From Symbiodinium natans (lineage: Eukaryota; Sar; Dinophyceae; Suessiales; Symbiodiniaceae), in NCBI GenBank assembly GCA_905221605.1, contig CAJNDS010002380.1, forward strand, positions 282,001-346,000: a stretch of 64,000 nt of DNA, written 5' to 3'. Each line of letters starts with the position of its first letter. Positions within the stretch are counted from its first letter, which is position 1. The position numbers were made by a program, and so were the translations under genes. The notes under the pieces were generated by a model. It saw nothing but the letters and a program-made list of their open reading frames with translations. It was not told the DNA's origin and searched no databases. Shown piece by piece: positions 56,210 through 64,000 of the stretch.

Positions 56210-56915
56210 GTAAGCCGTTCGTTTAGGATTCAGCGAGAAAGATTGAGGGCCCGCTTCCGAGAATGAAAATGCAAAGTTGTTAGCGGCGGAAAAGACCACC
56301 CCCGCATAATTCGATTTTGGCTGTACACCTTCTTCCCTGAATCTTGCTCCCCAATCCTCTTCCTAAATCCTGTTCTTTAGGACTTGGCGAAGAAGATTTA
56401 ATTCCGTGGGGGCTTAGAAGAGCTGCTCATCAAGATCCAGGGATCCCTTTATCTAAAGACTTCGAGAATAGGATTGAGGGACTTAGGTTTGGGATCCCCC
56501 CCCCACCTCCACTTCATGCTTGGCAGATGAACTTCGGGACTGTCCCCTTTTGGAATAAACAAAGAACACGAACCCTTCTGTTTAGTGTTTGGGTTTTAGG
56601 CAAACGTCCACCGGCCTGGCCAATCTGATTTGTGGAAGATAGTGAGGGGGGAGGGAGACGCACCCGCTTTATGGCTATGCAATAGGATTTGGGAATTACC
56701 ATAAAGGGAATAAGATTCAAGGATCTCGCTCTTTAGGATTCAGCAAAAAGGACTTTGGGCTTAGGGAATAGGATGTGTTTTTTCTCGGCTTTAGGGGCTC
56801 TCTTCTTCAGTTCAGGATTTAAGGACGCCGTTCTTTAGGGCGTCGGGAAGAGGAGAACGGAAAGAAAGAGGGATCCCGCTCTTTGCGATTTGCCAGCAAG
56901 ATGTGGTGAATGGGG
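56210..56915 (+). repeat. dispersed CTTTAGGATTCAGCGA-like repeats within the intron
   Basis: Related 25-30 bp blocks (GTTTAGGATTCAGCGAGAAA; CTTTAGGACTTGGCGAAGAA; CTTTAGGATTCAGCAAAAAG; CTTTAGGGCGTCGGGAAGAG; CTTTGCGATTTGCCAGCAAG) start near 56219, 56372, 56729, 56836 and 56879. Confidence 0.6.
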
Positions 56916-57416
56916 CTAGTTCTTTTAGAATTCGGGGCTCTCTGAGGGCTTTTGTAGGATTTACAGACCGCCCCTCTTTAGAGGGACCCCTCTTTAGGGA
57001 TTAGGGTACATGTCGCTGTCTGAACTTCTGCATGTCAATTTACTCCACTTGCAACCTATAAATGTATCTTCCACATCATTGACACAAACAGTAGATTTGA
57101 GGTATTCTCCACAGAACACGCATAGTGCCAACTCATCCGGCCTCGGCTGTCAGATTACTCATTAGACACGTAATCAAGTAGACATGGATCCAAACGTCGA
57201 ATGTAGCCAAGAAAAGGCAGGTCTTGGGGGGAAGCATATAAAAAATCAATCAGTCAATCAACCTCAAAAATATTTGAATTGGTTGCTCTGTGTGCGTGAC
57301 AGAAAACCTGCGGGCTGCGGGGAACAGGCCTGATGTGCTTCTGCAGGTCTGGAGTGCTTGATTGATGCTGTCGGACAATTTTCCCACTCCCCTTCTTGTC
57401 TTTGGAGCCGTCTCAG

Positions 57417-58280
57417 GAACTTGCCCTTCGGTCTGTGGCCCGGCATGGGCATGAACGCCTACTTCGCCTACACCATCGTGGGCTTCAAGGGAACGCAGAC
57501 TGCCGTGAAAAAAGTGATGATGGCTGTCACGATTGAGGGCGTGATCTTTATCATCATGTCTGCCCTTGACCTCCGGCGCTACGTCTTCAAGGTCTTCCCC
57601 ACATGGATGATGAAGGCCACCATGGCGGGCATCGGCTTGTTCTTGGCCCACATCGGACTGCAAGCAGGCAACGGCATCGACATCGTCAGGGACCACCCGG
57701 CAGTGCTTGTGGACCTTGTGACCCTGACTGGCGAGCACTTTGCGCGCACCTGGATTGGAATCGCGTTCTTCTGCGTCATGGCCCTGTTGATTCTTCTGCG
57801 CGTGAAGGGTGCCGTGATGATTGCCATCATCCTCAGCGCAGTCCTCTGCTGGATCTTGGATGCAGCAGCGGTGGAGCAGTTCTCGTACAAGCCCATGTGC
57901 TGCCTTGGCAGCGTTTCGTATCCGGAGCCGGCTGCAGGAGGCGTGGAGTGGTATCCCAAGCCCGGAGGCGGCTACTACCCAAAACCTACGTGCAACAACC
58001 CCTTCACTGTGCCCGGAGAAGGGAAGTTGACGGTGACGGATAATGTCCGCACTTACACCTTCGAGTCCACTGCCTCTGTGTCCCACACCGGCGGGGTCTT
58101 TACCATCACGAACGGCGGCACTAGCCAGACCCACAGCGGCAGCCTCTACTGGCAGGGCATTGCAGAAGGCCGCGACTCTACCTTCAAGGGTGGCTGCCAA
58201 GACTCATGCATGCACATGCTGGGCGGCTTCGACCCAATGTGCTTCGGGGCCGTGCTCGTGGAGACGGGTTGCTGGACCTC
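57417..58280 (+). CDS. AzgA/NCS2-like purine permease, core exon with Cys-rich insert
   Basis: Exon starts after TCTCAG. It opens with NLPFGLWPGMGMNAYFAYTI, the family signature carrying substrate-site residues. Further helices follow: MMAVTIEGVIFIIMSALDL, a segment around GIGLFLAHIGLQAGNGIDIV, and WIGIAFFCVMALLILLRVKG. From about codon 165 the family pattern stops and about 100 hydrophilic residues follow, with two PKP motifs (YPKPGGGYYPKP), Thr/Gly-rich strands (TYTFESTASVSHTGGVFTIT) and several Cys (GGCQDSCMHML). This insert would face one side of the membrane between helices. The frame stops at 58293, so a donor just before it is inferred. The long antisense frame 57250-58200 is a shadow. 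Confidence 0.85.
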
Positions 58281-58401
58281 CCAAGGGGTTTAGCAATCTT
58301 ATGCAATCTTATAGTTTGATCACGCTCGAAGCTTGTGCACTTGAGTGCATGTCTTGCTCAGTCGCTAGAGGCTTGAGGCTTGGAGCCATAACAGCCTTTG
58401 C

Positions 58402-58505
58402 CAGGACTGGCATGTCCTACCAGGACCGCGCCACCGAGAGCCTGCTGGTCGATGGATTTGGAGAGGGTTGCCTGGGCGGGGCTGGTCGCATTCCGACCCT
58501 TGGCT
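58402..58505 (+). CDS. probable exon of the permease insert region
   Basis: TTTGCCAG|G precedes a frame reading TGMSYQDRATESLLVDGFGE, then GCLGGAGRIPTLGC, with a GT donor within GGCTGTGTG near 58505. It is Gly/Cys-rich like the adjoining insert. Inclusion is inferred from order and strand. Confidence 0.4.
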
Positions 58506-59106
58506 GTGTGTACAGATAGTCGAGATCATGCTTTTCAAGAAGCAGCTGCATACAGTTCTTTTGGCCAAGCTGTTGGCATCACGCACGCGTATGCACAAAC
58601 ATCTGGCGCTGGTTGTAGACACCCAACTGAAAAGGGATCATCATAGGGGCGGTCATTCAGTTGAACTAAACGATGCTAACTGCCTCAAAGACTTTGAGAG
58701 CCGAACAAGCACAACGGCAGCAGCGACACCGGCGATGTGCTGGAGAGCATGTGCAATCAAGCGTTTTTCATCGTTCGGCTATGCGAGCATTCGGAACCAC
58801 ATGCACGGCACCAGCTTGCTAGTCTACCTTCACATACTCTCACACGAGCGGTCATGAGCGGTCTCACTGAAGGAAGACGTTCAGTGCCCCAAGTGCCATC
58901 GCTTCCATTCCGCTCATCGACGTTGCGGGGGAGTTGGTGCCTCCCTTCGCTGGATGGGCCGGCTGCGCTTCTAGCCCGCACTTGGCGGCAAGTGTAGTGC
59001 AAGCGTACTGCACAGATGTTGGAGGTTGAGCTCATGCCTTCTTATGCGAAGCTGTTGAAAGGCACCCGCCTCTATTGACTTTGCCATGCTTGCTGTCTAA
59101 GCTCAG
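58506..59106. other. probable permease intron
   Basis: No coding segment recognised. Confidence 0.4.
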
Positions 59107-59226
59107 GACGCAAACGGCACCAATTGCGTGAACGGCGACGTCTCTGGCGGCACAATTCTGGCATGGGACACGTCCGGATTTGGCGACTGGGCAGGCTTCT
59201 GGAACCCGCTGCTTGGCACAGCACAA
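59107..59226 (+). CDS. purine permease exon (40 codons)
   Basis: GCTCAG|GAC acceptor to CAA|GTTCAA donor, exactly 40 codons in phase 0. The peptide is DANGTNCVNGDVSGGTILAW, then DTSGFGDWAGFWNPLLGTAQ. The two Cys-free ends and the phase-0 junction join cleanly to the next exon. Confidence 0.6.
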
Positions 59227-59296
59227 GTTCAAGCAGGTTTGTGCATCTGGCAGCACCTGGTACTTGTAGCCATTGTAGCCACGAGTCAGCTTGCAG

Positions 59297-59752
59297 ACCC
59301 CGGCACCGAGGTTGCTCACCCTCCTCTACATCGACTTCATCGGGACCATGGGCTTCCTGTATGCAGCAGCAGACCTGAGCGGGCTGGTCGATCCCTCAAA
59401 GCCGGAGACCTTTCCGGGCTGCTTCGCCGCCTTCATGGCGGATGCCGTGGGAACCTTTGTGGGTGGCTTCTTGGGCACCAGCTCTGTCACTACGTACGGC
59501 GAATCTATGGCCGGCGTGTACGAGGGCGGCCGCACCGGCCTCACTGCGCTTACCATTGCGTTCCTGAACTTCATTTGCATCTTCCTGACGCCCTTGCTCT
59601 CGTCTATCCCCACCCTTTCCACTGGACCTGCATTGGTTATGGTGGGCGTCTTCATGATCGAGGGCGTGAAGGACATTGAATGGGGTGACTACATGCAGGC
59701 AGTCCCGTCCACGGTCTGCATCCTGCTGCAGATCACCACTTACAAGATCGAG
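59297..59752 (+). CDS. AzgA/NCS2-like purine permease, C-terminal core exon
   Basis: CTTGCAG precedes 59297. The frame reads PRLLTLLYIDFIGTMGFLYA, then a family block (AFMADAVGTFVGGFLGTSSV), TTYGESMAGVYEGGRTGLTA, and helices IAFLNFICIFLTPLLSSIPT, GPALVMVGVFMIEGVKDIEW and AVPSTVCILLQITTYKIE. GTSxxTxYxESxAGxxEGGRTGLT is the most diagnostic AzgA motif and is fully conserved. A GAG|GTCGGT donor ends the exon near 59752. The last helix would be in a later exon; a candidate reading LRWTFLMIFSGRILLYIPG lies at about 59907-59963. No homologous purine genes lie nearby. Confidence 0.88.
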
Positions 59753-60744
59753 GTCGGTGTTCTGGGGGCCTTGATGGTGTGCCTTGGCTCCACAAACACT
59801 TTGTACCTCAGCATTTGTTGGAGTGATGCTGCAGTGGCAAGACATGTCAATAGTATCCGCAGCAGACCAGCTGCATGCGAGCCTGAGGCATAAGTAATAA
59901 GCCGAAAAGCTTGAGGTGGACCTTCCTCATGATCTTCTCTGGGCGCATCTTGCTGTACATCCCCGGACCCTGGGTTTGGGTGGGTTTGGGTTTGGGGCTC
60001 CGAGCTTCAAGCCAAAGCCCCCGAAGCACTAAGGGTCTGAGCGCCTGGCGGAATGCAAGATCTCAAAGTGTGCAGACATCTGCAGGAGTTTGGGCTAAGC
60101 TGCCCCCAAGCGTCCAGCGGTTCGTGCGACTCGGCACAGTTTCCGACTGCCAGGGCTGGGCTTGTTGAGCGTCCTGCGGCAACAAAGCCCCAGAGCCTGG
60201 ACGGGGTGTAAGCGAGAACCATGACCTGGTAGTACCCCTTTAACTTTTTTGGGGTAGTATAATCCCCTTGTAATCTCAAAGGTTAACCTTTACTTCCCCC
60301 AGGTTACTGGACAACTAAGATGAAGCTGAAGGCGCTTTAAGAGGTCACGGCGGTCCGGGCTAATGCTTCCAGACAGCCAGTTGGTGGAATTCCGGACCGT
60401 TGTCTTCCTTGTGGAGGGTGCGGTTCCGCTTTTAAATTAAACCTTCACCCTAAAGAAGTGCTCGCTAGTATGCTTAGGCTACTGGAGAGAACCAACGCAA
60501 TTTGGCATTTTCGCAATTCGGCAATTTGGGCACGCGCGCCTGCCGTGCTGCCCCTAGTGTCAAAGTTCCAGCCGGAGAGAAGGACTACTATTTGAGTAAG
60601 AACCCCCTTAGAGTGTTGTTGTGGTTTTTGCGGAGTTCCTAAGCAGATGGTAGGGACATGCAGGCACTCAGAGGCTCCGCAACACCCAAGTACGGGAGGC
60701 CTCGGGCAGTTCTGCCGCACATTTGTGGTCTCGAGTTTGGGATA
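59753..60744. other. 3' region of the permease gene and unassigned sequence
   Basis: Contains the weak final-exon candidate near 59907-59963. No other gene recognised. Confidence 0.35.
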
Positions 60745-60832
60745 GGTTTAGGGTTTAGGGTTTAGGGTTTAGGGTTTAGGGTTTAGGGTTTAGGGTTTAG
60801 GGTTCAGGGTTTAGGGTTTAGGGTTTAGGGTT
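60745..60832 (+). repeat. interstitial telomere-type array, (TTTAGGG)12
   Basis: About 12 copies of TTTAGGG with one TTCAGGG variant, oriented opposite to the array at 44614-44735, and flanked by unique sequence on both sides. Confidence 0.95.
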
Positions 60833-61345
60833 CGATGCCGAAACTACTGTGCCCCCTGCATTGCCGTTGAGGTCATCACAGGTGGGGGACAAGGAGTTCA
60901 TGGATCGACTGAGACAGGCGGAGGGACTATTTGGTTGGAGCTCGGTATGGTTGAGGCTGTTGTCTTGCGATTTTGATTGCAGTCTTTGGACCAGTATGGG
61001 ATTTGGATTGTGGGACAAAGATTTTGGGATCTCAGCAGAAGGTTCCCATCCCAACGAAACATCGTCAGAAGCTGCCATGTTTGTTGGTGCAGTCTTAGTA
61101 GCAACTTCGTTCATCGCCAACAGAAAGCCAGAGGCTTGTTGGGAACCTTGGCTTGTTGGGAACCTTGGGGGTCGCCGCTCTGACTGTGGCTGACGTGGAA
61201 GGGGATCCAACTTCATGACATAGGGTGGGCTGGTGGGGCATGGACACAAGAAGCCCGCAACAGGCAGGCTGGCCGGCAACTGTAGGAATCCTGCTACCGG
61301 CTGCGCCGGGGCTGCAAAAGTCCCGGCCAGAGTGTCGAACGTACG
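60833..61345. other. unassigned region
   Basis: Frames on both strands without motifs. Confidence 0.3.
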
Positions 61346-61537
61346 TGTCCAAAGGAAAACGGATCAGCCCTCAAACTCGTCAAAGATCCCAAGAGTTCCT
61401 GTAGCGAACCATGCAGAGGAGCTGTCCCGAAGGAACCTTCCAACGACATTTCTAGCGCTTCTCGGAAGGTCGGCGCGATCCCCGCTGAAGCCGACGAGCA
61501 GGAGCTGTCCAAGGAGTCTAAAGAGGTGGCCTTCTGA
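61346..61537 (+). CDS. possible terminal exon, unknown hydrophilic protein
   Basis: The frame reads CPKENGSALKLVKDPKSSCS onward through EPSNDISSASRKVGAIPAEA to a Lys/Glu-rich end (ELSKESKEVAF) and a TGA at 61535-61537. The even hydrophilic composition is coding-like. The 5' border is uncertain, and no family is recognised. Confidence 0.25.
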   Translation, partial: CPKENGSALKLVKDPKSSCSEPCRGAVPKEPSNDISSASRKVGAIPAEADEQELSKESKEVAF

Positions 61538-61837
61538 GACTTGGCGCGTGGGGGGGTTTCGGGTTTTGGAAGTTGGGGGGGTGCCCTTTTTGTGACCAGG
61601 GCCCCCCTTTTTCAAAGGGATGCTGTTCTATGTGGATTTTGGGAAATGCCCATGTGGGGTTTCCGAAGGTAGGGGTACCTTATTGGGTCCCTCATCATAT
61701 GGGAGTCCTGCTATGTGGCGATTTATATGAGGGGTCCCTTATCTCGTAAACGTCCCCCCTTCATCTGCTCTGGATGAATCAAAACCAGAACCTGAGAGTC
61801 TCCATGGGGGGCTGCCATCCGTAAGCTGCTTCAGTCG

Positions 61838-61921
61838 GTGTCTAGCATGTCGCCCACGCTGCGGCTGTGTGAAGAGCTGGCAGCGAGCATCGTGGGAGCG
61901 CTAAGAAACGACTCCTTATGG
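61838..61921 (+). CDS. possible short exon
   Basis: Reads MSPTLRLCEELAASIVGALR then NDSLWR up to GGAG|GTCTAG, a donor-like site. Weak evidence from composition only. Confidence 0.18.
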
Positions 61922-63271
61922 AGGTCTAGCCCAGCATGTCTGGAGTTTCCCCCTTCTCGGTTTCTTGGTGGTGTCTCTTCTGAGAAGGGACAGCAAACGA
62001 ACAGTGAAAGCCCGAGAAGCATCCCAGTTTGACCATCCCGGCAACCAGCAACCTCCTGAACAACCACAAACAACGGGCCAGAGCCCAGGAGGCGGCGACA
62101 TCTGAGAAGCCAGAGGTTCGATCAGGGACACCATTTTTCGGGGGAGGGGGGGGGGAGTGTTACACGTTATCCTCTCAGGATGCTCGCAACTGCGCTTGCG
62201 GACTAGTCCGGAAGCTGGGGTAGGGTGCGTAGGGGGAGCACATGGACGAACCCTTGGCAGCCTCCGCAACCTTGCTGCCCAACCCTCGGAGGCCTTTTAC
62301 CCCTGTAGTGCAACAAGCAGCAGCAGGTTTGGGGTGTTTTGGGGTGATGGTTTCTACTCAAGGACAATCAAGGCTGCTTGGCCTGCAGAATGCCCGCACC
62401 GTCCTTTTGCACAACATGTGCAGGCTGGACGCGCAACATCTGAGCCTGCTGTGATGAGCCCGAAGGGCTGCGAAGTAGTTGCACCGCTCCCGTAGCCGTC
62501 GAGCAGATTGCGGCGGCTGCGTGCAAGTGTTGAGGTGTGAGCTGCTGGAATGGCTGGAGCCTGGAATTGTTGGTTGTTTTGGACCCGGCCACTCTGCAAA
62601 CTAGCGGCGCAAGACGCAACGGCTCATAATGCCATGGAGCGGCCACTGCATGCAACGTCAAAGGCGTTGTCTTTGCACGGCTGCTGATCCCTGAGCCAAT
62701 ATGTTGACATCCGGGACTGTGAGTCCCGGCTCCAAACCCTTAGAGTCACCTTTCAGTCCTGGAGGACTTTGGAGGCTTTGCGTGGGATCTGGCAGTCTAA
62801 GTTGCCTTGCTGGTTCTGTCGTACATACTTGCGAAGAACCAGTACAGCAACCGGACGGCTCCAGTTTGGGAGACCGTCGTTTTTCGACTTGCGGAGGCAG
62901 CTTTCTCTTGGGATGGATGCGATTTCTGCTTCTCGCTTCGCCTTAGAGCAGTTGTAGTGGCGATGTCCTGGTCGTCGCTTGATTGCTCTCTGATTTGCTC
63001 TCTCAAAAGGGGGGCAGCTTTGTCAAACAAAAGAGCTTTGGGCAGCCAGCAGCGTTCTCAGCTCAGACTGCAAGGTCCAAGCGCCCCACCTGGGCGGGAA
63101 CGCCTAAGCTCTGACAGCCCGGCGGTGGTCCACCCACGAGTGTCGCCTCTTCCCCTGGGGGGGCGCTTTCCTAGCCCTAGGAAGGTATGAAGATGGGTAG
63201 CTGAGAGGCCCTTGGAGCCCGGAGCCCTTCATACAGCAGACAAGGTCATTCCCCCGTAGGCACTCTGGACC
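61922..63271. other. unassigned region
   Basis: Opposing frames at 62797-63030 (minus) and 62807-63190 (plus) both look moderately protein-like and cannot be separated. A G-homopolymer lies near 62140-62155. No gene called. Confidence 0.3.
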
Positions 63272-63421
63272 ATGAGCCACAGGTGGAGGCGAAAAGATTC
63301 TGCTCAGCGTGCATCCAAAGGATGCTCTCACGAAGCAGCTTCAGGAAGCGACGAAACCGGCAAGAAAAAATCGCGGAAGCGCTCCAAGCTGTCCGAGCAT
63401 GAGAGCAGAAGGAGTCTCTGA
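63272..63421 (+). CDS. possible small basic Ser/Lys-rich ORF (49 aa)
   Basis: ATG at 63272 (MSHRWRRKDSAQRASKGCSH) to TGA. The C-terminal part reads GSDETGKKKSRKRSKLSEHE, like a bipartite nuclear-localisation signal. It may be an exon rather than a complete gene. Confidence 0.22.
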   Translation: MSHRWRRKDSAQRASKGCSHEAASGSDETGKKKSRKRSKLSEHESRRSL

Positions 63422-63822
63422 GTGTGCTGAGTCCCATTGAATCACGTTGCCATGTGAGACACGCAGCGCCACGTACTGCTGCAAGCACAGGGTTGAACAA
63501 TGCATGTCAAGGGTTTTAGTGTTTAGGGTTTGGGGTTCAAGTGCTTCTCACAGCTTCCCGCCGCCATCTCTGGCCTTGCAGTGGATTTGGCCAAGCTTCT
63601 ACGAGCAGAGCCTTTTTTTGTCCAACCCCTGTGGGGTTAACAGGCGTCCGCGTGAGCATGTGTTCCGCCCTCGGCTGGCGTCTTGGCATGCGAAGACTCC
63701 AACGCTGCGGGCTGCGAAAAGCAGCGCTGGTGTGCTTGGTACAGGGCTGGAGTGCTATGGAGGGTCTTCCGAAGACCCTCAGGGCATAACTTCTAGGCTC
63801 CCAGGCTCCCATTCGGGTTCAG

Positions 63823-63930
63823 GATGCCCAGGGCAAGGCTCTTGGCTTCCTGAAGCAGAATGGGAGCCTAGCTTTGCCTTCCATGGGGCGTGAACGCCTC
63901 ATCGCGCACAGTGCTGTGAACAGCAAGTGA
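63823..63930 (+). CDS. possible terminal exon (35 codons)
   Basis: GGGTTCAG|GAT acceptor with the AG|G form seen elsewhere in the window, then DAQGKALGFLKQNGSLALPS, MGRERLIAHSAVNSK and TGA. No family recognised. Upstream exons were not identified. Confidence 0.28.
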   Translation, partial: DAQGKALGFLKQNGSLALPSMGRERLIAHSAVNSK

Positions 63931-64000
63931 TGGCTGTGAGGCGCCCTCGGCGGTCGAATCCGCGCTAAGCTTTATTGGCAGGTCAGGGGCCCCTGACCTC

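Noticed and set aside
57250-58200. A 316-codon minus-strand frame
   Set aside because: It overlaps antisense to the permease core exon, which matches a known family.

Overview
The window looks like nuclear DNA of a dinoflagellate, most likely a Symbiodiniaceae-type alga. Long spans carry no recognisable gene. Telomere-type TTTAGGG arrays and many degenerate copies of that motif lie inside the sequence. Candidate exons begin with AG|G acceptors, and one well-constrained intron needs a GA donor. PPR, LINE and copia sequences are present, and microsatellites are very long. Taxonomy is inferred from these traits only; no marker gene is present.

0-20 kb: mostly unassigned DNA. It holds two tandemly related minus-strand exons (3.8-4.4 kb), a short hairpin MITE (5.55 kb), a single-exon PPR protein gene (6.4-8.3 kb, minus), a few weak exon candidates, and broken LINE reverse-transcriptase relics (16.9-19.0 kb), two of them joined head to head.

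20-30 kb: repeats. They include a (TAC)n tract of about 0.75 kb grading into GAC-rich sequence, ATGAGTCA-rich and GAT repeats, several minisatellites, a diverged duplication, and a (CA)n-type tract of about 1.5 kb that seems to have grown from a short CA run present in the other duplicate.

30.3-50.8 kb: the most interesting block. The CA-rich microsatellite is interrupted by about 20.5 kb bounded by short inverted ends (CTTGGAAG...CTTCCAAG) flanked by TA on each side. Inside, all recognisable non-copia genes lie on the minus strand: a transposase-like protein of CACTA/KDZ (Transposase_21-like) character and at least three unfamiliar proteins. I propose a large multigene DNA transposon. Nested in it is an intact, very young Ty1/copia element (35099-42519): two identical 137-bp LTRs, a perfect AGTCT target duplication, and one uninterrupted 2330-codon gag-pol frame with an unusual membrane-spanning C-terminal extension that reads into the 3' LTR.

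51.6-53.0 kb: a second putative TIR element (about 1.37 kb, ends CCTACTGGATA) carrying a small ORF and a cluster of GTCGGCC heptamers.

53.5-60 kb: a multi-exon plus-strand gene for an AzgA/NCS2-type purine permease, reconstructed from exons that align with the family core in order, with a Cys-rich insert between membrane segments.

60-64 kb: a second telomere-like array (opposite orientation to the one at 44.6 kb) and weak plus-strand exon candidates. No CRISPR array, rRNA, recognisable tRNA or spliced-leader gene was seen.
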